The notes under the pieces were generated by a model. That model did not search any database, had not been told where the DNA came from, and was given only the letters and a program-made list of their open reading frames with translations. Below are positions 10,401 through 21,400 of a stretch of 64,000 bases of DNA, in pieces; within the stretch, counting starts at the first letter, position 1, and the number at the start of each line of letters is the position of its first letter. Position numbers and translations under genes: made by a program. This stretch comes from Trissonchulus latispiculum (Eukaryota; Nematoda; Enoplea; Enoplida; Ironidae). The stretch covers positions 1-64,000 of the forward strand of contig JASAND010006562.1 in NCBI GenBank assembly GCA_030248195.1, in the 5' to 3' direction.

Positions 10401-11799
10401 ATTATATTTAATTTTGAAGCATTTGCTTTGACGCTGTGAAAGATCTGTGCAAAAACTTGATCTTTTCTTGTAGTCGTGATTAATATAATTTATTGGATTA
10501 ACAGTAGTTCGAATCTGTGTGCGGTGGCGCATTGCGTTTCAAGTACATTGATTGCTTATTGCTTGTCTATGTTAATTTGCTTTTTTGTTTATAATGTACT
10601 TTATGTACGTAATTTGGCGCTTCACGCTTAACACCATAACTACACTTACGTATGTACGTTGGTTTGCATTAAGTTGTAATTGCTTTGTAGACTATGTACT
10701 ATGTTTTAGTTTGCTTAGTCTCTAAGCTAAATGTTGTGTTTTTCGCTTTCACATTTTGCACACGACACCTGTAGTGCCTGCCTGTAATCAAATGGGTGCT
10801 TTTTACCTGTTACTGTTAGAGGAATGCATGCGTTGCGCCCCCCCCCACCGAAAGCAAAATTTATATGTGCATGGATGAAAAAATTTGACTAAAAGCATGG
10901 AAATTGGGAAATGAAAATTGACATAAAATTTTTCTGAATTCTGTGTATTGTATAGGGATTTGGAACCTGTCTCGCAAAATTCTTACGGTTTATACTATTT
11001 TTCTTTTTGTTGTCTAAAATGAAATTAGAAAATTCTGGAATTAAAAGTACAGGGCGCGATTACGTATTCCTCTGTATGTTCTCAGTGTTGCATAGAGTGT
11101 TGTTTGCTAAGTAAGGTAAGTACTGACTGCTGACTGCTTACCTCGTAAGTTGTAACTAGAACCATTAGTTTGCTTGTAACGTAAGTGTAATGTACGTATC
11201 AATCAAGAAAGTATTAGTGCCGGTGGTTGTTATTTGTTGACAGTTTGGCTGTTGTGCTCAGTTGGGTGGAAAACTTTGTCGTGTTCCTGGTTTTGATTCC
11301 TTTGATTGTCGGAATTTTCCTGCAGAAGTTGTAAGCTTAGCCCCAGTGTAATACATATCTTGATATCTGGCATTAGATTTGCTTTGCTTTAATGGGTTGC
11401 ATTAAATGGCCCCTTAAAGTTATGTGTTTAGTACCTCCCTACCCCGACTCCACCTATTAGTCTAAATTATGACATAATTTAGGCTTATATGTTTACAAGT
11501 GTTGTTTCTTTTATCAAGATTTTTAGGGCGTAAAATGGCTTTTTCGGTAATTTTCGACAGTGGAAAATTTACCCTTTATTTCCAATTATTTTTACTATAT
11601 GTAGCTACCATCACGAAAACCTGAGCTGAGCTGAGGTGTTGCCATAATATTATGCGGTTGCTCTGTAACATTGTCTGTGCTGATTGTGCTGCAACTTTGC
11701 TGTGGACCAATTCTGATGTAATAATGCTCGAAAATGCCTCATAATGAAAGAATTTATTGATCACGTAATGATTTATTGCTTGTTATATGCACTATGACT
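7446..11799 (+). other. Long T-rich 3' flank, probable 3' UTR plus intergenic
   Basis: The + strand is strongly T-biased over A for about 3.5 kb after the stop codon, with many TTTT, TGTA and TATA stretches and an AT-repeat patch near 8518-8588. Hydrophobic-looking short open frames (for example at 8733, 9089 and 9850) are a by-product of T-richness and have no splice support. No second gene is seen. Confidence 0.45.
8518..8588. repeat. AT-rich simple repeat
   Basis: Interrupted TATA/ATAT repeats with AGAATATATATA spacers. Confidence 0.7.
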
Positions 11800-11801
11800 C
11801 A

Positions 11802-12030
11802 GGGGCGCACTTAAGGGGGGGGGGGGGTGGGGGGGGGGGCCGCCCCCCCCCCCCCCGAAACCAGATGTAAAGGACCAGATGTAAAACGCCTTCGGCGCGA
11901 AATTTAATAAATTTTTGCTTAATTAACGCTTATTTTTGCTTTTCAAACCCGATTTTCAAAAATTTTTCAACTTCTGGGGGATCTTCGCTCCCTGACCCCC
12001 CAATTTTTTTGAGGTCCGCCCCCCCCCGAA
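11802..12030. repeat. G-run/C-run patch with GC hairpins, probable hAT fragment
   Basis: CAGGGGCGCACTTAAG followed by a ~30-base G-run and a C-run, then CGCCTTCGGCG (11889-11901) and an eroded reverse copy of the CTGGGGG hairpin (11971-12000). The left end looks like a hAT terminus. No right end or target duplication was found. Confidence 0.45.
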
Positions 12031-13253
12031 AAATTTTAATCTTAATCACCTTAATCGGTTGGTCTTTAGAAAGAAGCTTTGAAATGAGCTTAGCTGACTG
12101 GACGAATGCTTTGGAAATTCTGCTAAGCTTTTCGTGTGCGGGACAGGTTTCACTGGGTAGTCCAGGGGAGAAGGTACAACGCAATCTAAAAATTATTTTG
12201 GTTTTTTATGAGTAATAGTTTGCTGAACTACCTATTTATTTATTTTATGTATATCTGGAAAATGTAAACATAAATCAGTGTGTATCCTCGACTCGTTGAA
12301 GGTACTTGCTTCTATCTGTGTACTACTATTCTGTCGATACGAAATGAAATGTGATTTGAGATTGTGCATTTATTGACATTTTGTGATTTTAGTGCAACTG
12401 TTGTACCCCCGATATTTTTGAGGCTGATGACAGAGATGGGACCCAATTTGAGTCTCCTTTTTTGATTGGTTGGTCGCTGTTGCAAAGTGCTGTTGTTTGT
12501 TCTGTATTATGCAATGAATGGAATAGTTAAAGAATAAAGTTTTGACTGGAGCACTGTTTAGGATTGGTGGTTAAGGATAAGATTAACACGAAGCTAAGGC
12601 TTCTGCTGAGATATAGGGGAAGATATCTACAAATAGTGGCAGGCATAGTGTTTAGGTTTGCATTAATTGAAAGCTTGAAGCTATGAGATTTGAGGGTGGG
12701 TAAAAATATCTGGTGCAAAAGTTATTAGTAAAAATAAAAAGTTCCTGCGAAGCTGGGAAAATACCTACCAAAGCCTTATTTTCAAGACAAAGTTTAGGAG
12801 TAGAATCTGGATTACTGGGGCAATCCCTGAGGAAGGAATAGAAAAAAATCAGGAATTGGCAAACTTGAATATGAAAAATAATTGAAAACGTAGTTGTACT
12901 GGGAATAGACTAACTAAGTCGATGGAGGCATACGTTTGATTTGTGGGCTTTACTGTCCTGAGTCTGGAATGGCAGCAGAGCAGCTAGCTCATATCTTCAG
13001 CTTTCGGTCGATCTGATTCTTTGCCCGACGTTTATGTGGTGCGTAGAAGTTGGGGTCACAAGATGGCTCCATGGTGGGTCAAACTTTTTGTTCAGTTCTA
13101 GATTCTCTGCAGACTTCTCCGTGTCGGCTCGCGAGACAATGAGGTCGTTTCGATTCGCGGACATAGCCGGCCGCTCAGCTCAGGAGGGTTTTGAAAGAGG
13201 GTGGGATGGCTTGCCAAGCTTCGGAGCCTAGCCGCCAGCCAAAATTCTCATCT
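12031..13253. other. No gene seen
   Basis: AT-rich sequence with one GC-richer part at 12960-13235 holding a 65-codon open frame. There is no splice or motif support and I do not call a gene. Confidence 0.3.
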
Positions 13254-13400
13254 CTGGGGCCTGTTGCATAAAATTCAATAGTATTAACTATTGAACCATT
13301 GAACTATTAGATTTTCGATTCAACAGTACTGAAATTCCTGTTGCATAAAACACTATTGAACTTGAGTACTATTGAATTTCAATAGTTCAATAGTCTAGTA

Positions 13401-14166
13401 GCAAGAGTGCATAATTGCACTATATATTAGAAGAAGAGTAAGCCACTAGAGGGCTCCTCTTCTTGGCATTGCGTAACGGTGCTCCGACCACAATACGCGA
13501 ATGTTCCCCCGTTTGGTGGGGGGGGGGACGACAAGCATACCCCCTCCCCGTTTGGTGGGGGGGTATGCAGAAGGGGTCCCCGTTTGGTGGGGGGGTATGC
13601 AAAAGGGGTCCCCGTTTGGTGGGGGGGGGTAGGCAGAAGGGGGTCCCCGTTTGGGGGGGTCGCAAAGTCAGGCTGAAATTGGCTGAATCTGATTGGCTGA
13701 TAGCGACCCCCCCCCAAACGGGGACCTCTTTTGCCTACCCCCCCACCCAACGGGGACCTCTTTCGCATACCCCCCCACCAAACGGGGACCCCTTTTGCAT
13801 ACCCCCCCACCAAACGGGGACCCCTTTTGCATACCCCCACACCAAACGGGGACCCCTTTTGCATACCCCCCCACCAAACGGGACCCCTTTTGCATACCCC
13901 CCCACCAAACGGGGACCCTTTTTCAAATAGAACAAAAACTACCGTAATCCTCTGCTATACCCCCCCCCACCAAACGGGGACCTCTTTTCTGCTACCCCCC
14001 CACCAAACGGAGGGGGGTATGCTTTGTCGAAGAGAGCTACCCCCCCCCCACCAAACGGGGGAACATTCGCGTATTGTGGTCGGAGCACCGTTACGCAATG
14101 CCAAGAAGAGGAGCCCTCTAGTGGCTTACTCTTCTTCTTATATATAGTGCAATTATGCACTCTTGC
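13401..14166. mobile_element. Foldback element made of G-run repeats with ~125-bp terminal inverted repeats
   Basis: The terminal arms (13401-13525 and 14042-14166) are nearly perfect reverse complements starting GCAAGAGTGCATAATTGCAC. The flanks share TAGTA (13396-13400 and 14167-14171), a probable 5-bp target duplication that reads 7 bp (CTAGTAG) if palindromic edges count. The interior consists of copies of a ~31-bp unit (GTCCCCGTTTGGTGGGGGGG, then TATGCAAAAGG). It runs G-rich in the left half and C-rich in the right half around a short centre near 13660-13710. Apparent long open frames on both strands are repeat translations. Confidence 0.85.
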
Positions 14167-14711
14167 TAGTAGTTTTAGCCGTTAACTTTCCCACGACACA
14201 TATTATATGATATACACAAAACCATATAACCATACATAGGCAGCATAACGATAGCGGTATAACGTCGTCACTTTTGAACAGAGAGAACGTTCTGTTTGTT
14301 ACAATTTGAACGTTTCCTCAATGAAGCTTACTGAATGCCGAAAAATCGCTTTGGCTTAATTGGTTGTTGTCACTTGATTAGTGTCAATTAGTTGAGTTAT
14401 ATAGTTTTGCTGAAAACCATGTTTTAATTTGTCAATTCCCTTGCTTATGATTTGAAGATTTAAACTTTTCCCTTACTTTTGCTTTTATATTGAACAAATG
14501 CTATACAACTCTTGGTCAATTCTACGTTAAAGTAAACAATAATTCGTGGATGAATCGAAGGCACTCAAGCCAAGCAGGAGCTCATAATTTTAAAGAGTGT
14601 AACGACTTGGTGGATTCTTGCAATAAACATTGCAGACAAAAATCCGAACAACTTTATAAGCGGCTGGTTGCACGAAATCTGGCTAAAATCTAAATTGACA
14701 AATTTGCTTAA

Positions 14712-16069
14712 GATGGTGATTCCCTTTGGTCACATAAAGTTTACACGACTATTACTCATTCATTTGTTGAGAATCAACTAAATTAAAGTGTTGCAACTCA
14801 ATCTTAAAAACAAACACTAAAACTAATTGTTACTGATGTGTGCAACCTTTAGTCTGTTAGCTAAATTGATCAGCTTAGATCTGATCTTATGAATCAGTTG
14901 ATGTTTGATTTTGTAACGAGTCGGTTGGGTACCTGTATTTCGCTGCTACATTAAAAGCATTGTTACGCCACCAATCTGGTAGTTGGTTAAGGATGCCTAC
15001 TTCAACGATGGTCCTGATTTGGTAAAGTTTAGTTGAGTTTAGGTAAATTCTTAGATTTAGGCCCGGTCTAAGTACCTGCAGTCGTCCCGCCTCTAGAATC
15101 CACCTTAGGTCCAGACAGCTGAGGTAGGGATTTAACACATTACTTGGAGTTAAGAAGCCATTCTTATATCAAAATGTAGCTTAACATTTTCTCTTTTTAA
15201 TGCATGCCACGAAACTAATGTTGCTTTTCTGAAATGGTTTTAACACATTTTAGAAGAAGTATAATTTTCCAGAATTTTTGCAGACTCAAGTATATTTTTT
15301 CGCGAAACATCGGTTATATCATTCGATACCTCCATCAAATAGCTGGGGACGATTTTTTATTTATTGTGAAATCGCTCTTCGTTATAGAGAAATAAGCTGA
15401 AATGTGAGCGTAACCTGGATTTTGCCTACTTTTTCCAAATTTGTCAAGCGATTACTTTAGCTAGAAACCAGCAATCGGGGCAACTAAAAATCGTCCCTGG
15501 GTATATTCGTGCTGAACACATTTGTTCAGTAGCAGCCCTCCAAATTGTATGGTGAATGCTCCACAATCTTTGGAAGAAAATTGGTCGTGTTTTTGCAAAA
15601 ACTACATTTTTTATGATAGCAGCCTATAGGATAGCAGTTGGAAGACGATCATGCGTCGGATAACTTGTCCCTTTGAGACCTTCAAATCGACGCCCTTAGT
15701 TTGATTTTACGGCTTGCGTAGTTCAAGAAATGTTGGATTATTTGGTTTCTGCAAAAATGACAAGTTTTCGACGCCAAAACAAGAAAAACGTCTATATCTC
15801 ACGGTAGAGAAAAGCTAGAACCTTGCTTTAAAAAAGCAAAAATATGAAGCTCAATGAGATCTTTCGAATGAATATAGTCATAATCGTATAGCAAATGCCA
15901 AACGTTCAGAAATTGGGAAAAACCACTGTGACCGGAAATCTCGAACTTTTGAATCGAGATTGCGCGGAGGGTGTTAGAACGCTAAAAGAACTTATTTCGG
16001 AAAGTTTCATCAAATTTCATCTTGATTTACGCCGCAAATAACAATATGTGCCCAAAAGGAATCACCACC
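14712..16069. mobile_element. TTAA-flanked non-autonomous element A
   Basis: The left edge TTAA+GATGGTGATTCCCTTTGG (TTAA 14708-14711) and right edge AAAAGGAATCACCACC+TTAA (16070-16073) are inverse. The sequence is non-coding. The interior near 15190-15730 is closely related to 35396-35920, including CATTCGATATCTCCATCAAA-type sequence. Confidence 0.6.
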
Positions 16070-16188
16070 TTAAATTATGACCATTTCCATTGTCGAAACT
16101 GAAGTATTTTAAGATTTTATTCCATTTGGTGCAATCATAACATAAGTTTATTCCAGCCAAACAATTTATTTCTAAAAAATTTGCTTAA

Positions 16189-17204
16189 GGTGCTGGTTTC
16201 CTTTCGGGTATTTTTGACTCCTACGGCTTTAATCCTTTACGCAAAGGGCTAAAACTTACGAAATAACCTATTTCCGTGCTCTTTAACAGTTTAGGACCAG
16301 TCCCGTATTCTTAGGCCAAAAGATAAGAAAGTTTTGGTTTTTGGCCTTAAGCTCCCAGTAGGTAGACAAGACACGGGATTCGTTGGTATGGCTGGAAAGA
16401 GGATTCGAAAATGAACATTTTTGCTCTTACAACCTTTGAGCTATCTCCAGTGGTTAAGTCAATATATGCAAAAAACTGTTTTTAGGGTCAAAAAATGGCC
16501 ATTTTCGAGGAAATCTGTTTTTTCAAAATTACTGCCACATGTTAAGGACAAAATTGGCTTAGTTATACTCAATCGATACATCGTCCAAATGCACATTTTA
16601 TGAATGCCTATTAGCCGGACTTTATTGCTTTCAGCTAGAGATTTGACCGAAAAACCATTTTGGCAAAACTGCGATTATTTTGTTTCGAACATCGATTTCT
16701 CAAAAACTACTCGACGGATTCCGGAGATTTTCGGCAGAATCGATATTTGCACTTCTGCGGAGGGACGTTTTTCTTGGTTTGGGCTAAAACTTATTGAGTA
16801 GCAAGAAAACTCAATGCGAAGTTGCGAAATTTCGTGTTACTGTGCATTTGGCCGATTTTCTCGACCGTTAAGACCTGCTGAGCCAAATCCGAAAAAACGT
16901 CCCTCGGCCCATATGTCCTTCATATCGTGGCACAAAAAGAACTTTTGGCCGATTCTTCAGTTTTGAGTAATCGATGTTCAAAAACTTTCGGTCTATATTC
17001 ATCCTGTTAGATGTCAGCTTGTCAGAAAATTTCTGCTATTTTTTGCTAATTTTGCCAGTTCTGTAAGCCCATGTGAATGTCCAGATAATAAGCTTTAAAA
17101 CGATATATATATATATAAAGCTCTTTGCAACTCCCAACATTGCGAAAGTTATAGCGTTTCACAAAAATCACCACAAAAGCACTGCACAAAAGGATACCAC
17201 CACC
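16189..17204. mobile_element. TTAA-flanked non-autonomous element B
   Basis: The left edge is TTAA+GGTGCTGGTTTCCTTTCGGG. The right edge is CACAAAAGGATACCACCACC+TTGA, a one-base-decayed TTAA. The right half resembles the fragment at 47880-48113. No substantial open frame is present. Confidence 0.55.
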
Positions 17205-17509
17205 TTGAAACACCCTAAAATGTGAAAAATTGGCGACTATTGAGAACTAATTGTACAACTATGAGTGCGCACCCACTCATAGAAAATAAAACAAATTTCA
17301 ATAGTAATAGTTCAGTAGTGTTGGTTTTTATGCAACAAGCTCTGTTGAAAGCCACTATTGAACCACTATTGAAACACTATTAACTAATAGTTCAATTGTA
17401 GTTCATTAGTATTGAATTTTATGCAACAGAAACTACTATTGAACTGTTGACTATTGAACTATTGAAACACTATTAGACCACTATTAGTGTTTTATGCAAT
17501 AGGCCCCTG

Positions 17510-17886
17510 GCCGCGATGGCCGAGTGGTAAGGTGTTCGACTACAGATCTTACGGTCCAGGTTCGAACCCCCGCTGCCACAAGACTTTCGCAAATCCCCTT
17601 GAGCAAGGGACTAAGCACATATCGGTTCGCCGTGGGCTCCAGCCAACCCAGCTGTCTATCCTTAACTGGTCTGTAAATGGGTACCACTGCGGTGGGAAGG
17701 TAACAGGAGTCTGTGTTCTGGCGTGATGCCTGATGAAGGGCTGGCCCCCCTTCCACAGATGTAGTCAACATTAGAGTTGTCGCTCCTGGCTTCGGGCTGT
17801 GAATCCGGAGATAAGCACCGGCACCCTATAACCTTCTGTAGGTTGGAGTTCTCTCCAGGGGTCACTTTACCTTTACCTTACCTTAC
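17510..17886 (+). mobile_element. tRNA-derived SINE, full-length copy 2
   Basis: Same family as 5554-5906, with A box TGGCCGAGTGG, B box GGTTCGAACCC and tail CTTTACCTTTACCTTACCTT. The exact 13-bp direct repeats CAATAGGCCCCTG (17497-17509 and 17887-17899) flank it, and they are the right terminus of the older element it landed in. Confidence 0.9.
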
Positions 17887-17994
17887 CAATAGGCCCCTGC
17901 TGTGAATAGCTGGGTATGCGTATGATAACTATGATCCTTATGCGATGTGACTTAACCTAGGTTAAGAGCAGTGCAATAAAGTCTTGCGGTCTGG

Positions 17995-18166
17995 GTGCCT
18001 AGCTGTGTGGTAGGGTATATGCTTGAGAATCGGCCAGCTCTGGTTCCATGTCCTCCCTGTGGGCATGTGTCTGTCAATCCTGATTTCAACCTTTTACACT
18101 CCAGCTGTGCATGTCAGTGGTTGTTGATCTACGACGCTGACATATGTAAATGAGAAAGAAAAAGAA
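17995..18166 (+). mobile_element. tRNA-like SINE, second family
   Basis: A-box-like TAGCTGTGTGGTAGGG and B-box-like GGTTCCATGTCC, then a 3' core TCAATCCTGATTTCAACCTT and an A-rich AAATGAGAAAGAAAAAG tail. The core recurs at 30105-30150 and 19610-19660. Confidence 0.6.
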
Positions 18167-18406
18167 AGTCATGTACCATGTAATACTACTTTGGGAGCGA
18201 TTTATCTCCCATCTGAAGTATACGTCTGTGGTAGTGCCTCAGACGTATGACAGAACTAGAACATGAAGGTATCATACAGAAGTAATTCGCCATGTCGAAC
18301 TGTGTGATCGATGAACTGTAAACAAATTTATTCTGAGATGTACTAGCCTACCCTGAACTGTAAAGGTTGTTTTCTTTAGCGGTATTGCCGGTGTTTTGCC
18401 ACAAAG

Positions 18407-18458
18407 ATGAGTTTGCGACCCTTACTATGGAAACGATGTTACCGTATCACTCAGTCAA
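18407..18458 (+). CDS. ECHDC1: ECHDC1 exon 1 (start)
   Basis: 52 bp from ATG, ending one base into a codon before the donor GTAGGT. The leftover A plus AA from exon 2 makes a lysine. The encoded start MSLRPLLWKRCYRITQS is net basic. This is the least certain exon, resting on phase, donor, an upstream stop and family length. Confidence 0.7.
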
Positions 18459-21400
18459 GTAGGTGAACGAGTATAGGTATTGTAATTGTTTGTAACTTTG
18501 TTGTCGAATGTTTGATACTTTGATTTGTATTTGCTTCGATCCACTCAAGTGAACGTTCTCTCATCCTTTGTCGTAGTCACACGTTAACAAGGGGGGGGGG
18601 GTACGGGACCCCTCAAAAATTGGAGGTTCGGTACAAAGGCTACTAGAATTAGAGCCAAGGGGCAAGGGACAGTGCCAGGAAAGGCAGGTCAAACTGAAAA
18701 TTACTGGAAATTTTAGCCAAAAATAGCTAAAATTTTTTAAATTTTGAAAAAATCTCCAAAAAATCGCTAAAAACTCTTCAATGGCTGCAAATTTTCCGCT
18801 GCAATAGCTAATTTTGCGCTAAATTTGCTAAAAAGTTGCAAAAATTGCACTTTTTCTAGTAAATTTTCTCCTGGGACCCTCCCCCCAAATTTGAGATAAG
18901 GTACAAGGGCACATAAAATTTGGGCTAAAACAGGTACATGACCCCTCAGGAATTGGTACCCTTGTTAATGTATGGTGGTAGTCACTAATTTACATTGATG
19001 TGAATTAGTCAAATTTAAGGGAAAGTTTGTAATTGGAGTCTTAAAACTATGATGTTAGGCATTCTTCTTCCCTCGCAAGTAGACGTATATATTTTGGTTG
19101 AGTTATTTCGGCCACTGGTAGTGTGCACCTTACGATTACGAGATTACAAAACTGTTAAGTCAACGCAACCAAAACCAACTGAATGGTTGTCAGTCTTTCT
19201 AGTCTGTAGCTGAAATTAATGATATTCGTTGCTGTAACAGTGCTTTGTTTTTAATGTTTGTTACTGTATAGAACGGTTCAGTTCCCAATCCGTTCCCACC
19301 CCGGCAGCTCTGGAAAAACTCGGGAAATGGTTATCGGATTATCGGGGCGGATCGATTAGGCTGGATATCGATGAGACTGATCAAACTACAGCTGTGATCA
19401 CCATTCAGCATGAATCCAAGCGAAATGCCATGACAGGTATTTTCAACGTTGCTGATTGGATTTTAAAACTTTTGACCCTTTTCATGTGTTAAATATCAGT
19501 GTTTCACGTGAACTCCGAAAGGTTGAAATTAGCGTCAGAAACACGCAGACTAGAGCGTTCTACTCAATATCCAAAGCACGGCGCTTCGGTCCCCGCCCTG
19601 GACATCTTTCTTCAGTTCTTTCAATCCTAATGTCAACCTTTGACACATGAGTTAAAAGAAGAAAGCCCAAGTTTTTCGGGATTTTAACCGGTTATAATAG
19701 TTTTATTACAGGCACATAGTCAGGCTCCGGTTAGCGGTGTCGATAGTGCCAGCTTTAGGACGTATGCATTTTTGAGGGAAGGGGAATGCTGACACTGAAT
19801 ATATTGCCATAGCAATTACCCGAGGCTATGTGAGCTTAAGGATTCGGCGAAATGACTTCTCTAAGGCTAATTATAATGATATGTCTGTATTTCTTGACTC
19901 GTTGGATTGGAATATAATATTTATGGGATGTACTAACATTGAGCAATATTGGTCTGAATTTTTAAAATGTCTTAAATATGCTATTGATATTTTTGTTCCA
20001 GTCTTCAGCTTAAGGAAAAAGACTTATCGTGTTCCGCTTTCACCAAATACTCATAGATTAGTTAAAGAAAAGAAAATTGCTTGGAAACGTTTTAAAAGAT
20101 GTAAAAATGTGCTAAATAGAACTCTCCACAGAGAGAAATGCAATCAGGTTAAACGATCCCTCTTTTTAGATAGAATGAACTTTGAAAACCGTTTAGCTGA
20201 TCAAAGCAATTTGGGAAAGTTTTACTCTTGCGCTAAAAAAAGGCTTAGTCCAAAAGATTCCAGTATTGCCTCTCTTACTAACGGTAATGGCGATCTTGTT
20301 TATTCGGATGTTGATAAATGCTGTGTACTTAATGATGCTTTTGTTTCTGTGTTTACAATCGATAATGGAATGATGCCTGTAACGCTAAATAGAATTTCTG
20401 ATGCTGATTCTATAACTGATTGTGGGTTTGATGAATTGGATGTTTATAAAGTGTTATCTGAACTGATACCTAAACTGTCAGCAGGTCCTGATGGAATTCC
20501 AAATATCCTTTTAAAAAATTTAGCTAGGAGTTTGGCTTATCCATTAACTACAATTTTTAAGTTATCCTTGTCTACTGCCACTATTCCTAAAGATTGGTTA
20601 AAAGCAGATGTTTGTCCAATCTATAAAAAAGGTGATACTAAGGATCCAAAAAATTATCGACCCGTAAGTGTAACTTCTGGGTGGTGTAGAGCTATGGAAC
20701 GAGTTGTGAAACCTTTCGTTGTAAATCTTTTTAAAAGTCAACGCCTAATTAGTAAGTGTCAACATGGTTTTGTTAAAAATAAAACCACTTTAACACAATT
20801 GCTTGAATGTACTCAAAATTGGATTGAAGCATGGGATAATGGGGATTGTGTTGATGTAATTTATGTTGATCTTATGCGTGCATTTGATACTGTGTCGCAT
20901 TGGAAACTACTGTCCAAGCTTGATGCTTGTGGAATACGAGGGAAGCTTTTGGAGTGGATTAGAGCCTTCTTGAGTGGTCGCCTTCAACGGGTTAAATTGA
21001 AAACGTCTACGTCTTCGTGGTTACCTGTTACGAGTGGAGTTCCCCAAGGTTCGGTGTTAGGTCCAATTTTATTTGTAATATATATTAATGATCTGCCAGA
21101 AAACTTGACGATTGAAACCCGTCTTTTTGCCGATGATGCAAAATTTTTTACAGTAGTAAATCGGAATAATGGCGGAGATGTCCTTCAGGCAAATTTAGAT
21201 TTGGTGAAGGACTGGACTAGTAAGTGGCAAATGAGTGTTGCTGTGAGTAAATGTGGTGTTTTGCATATTGGATATCGTAATGCTAAGCGTGCATATGCTT
21301 TGGGTGGGGAAGGTATTGTTGAAGTTAATATTATGCGAGATCTTGGTATACTAATTAGTGATGATTTAAGTTTTTCAAAACACATTAGTTTTTTAAGAGC

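Larger units (their letters stand above)
13254..17899. mobile_element. Composite region bounded by GGGGCCTGTTGCATAAAA-type inverted ends
   Basis: The left end CTGGGGCCTGTTGCATAAAA and the inverse TTTTATGCAATAGGCCCCTG on the right both have adjacent clusters of ACTATTGAA/TTCAATAGT repeats (13270-13395 and 17290-17490). The region includes a foldback element (13401-14166), two TTAA-flanked elements (14712-16069, 16189-17204) and a SINE inserted in its right terminus. The ends resemble those of 2447-4690, but the subterminal motif differs. No outer target duplication was found, so the two ends may belong to separate copies. Confidence 0.5.

Noticed and set aside
13500..14060. CRISPR-like array
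   Set aside because: Repeats are near-contiguous without unique spacers, are inverted between the halves, and lie in a eukaryotic transposon.
13427..14160. Long Pro/Gly-rich open frames on both strands
   Set aside because: They are translations of a G-run tandem repeat in a foldback element; several frames are open at once and none has splice or start support.
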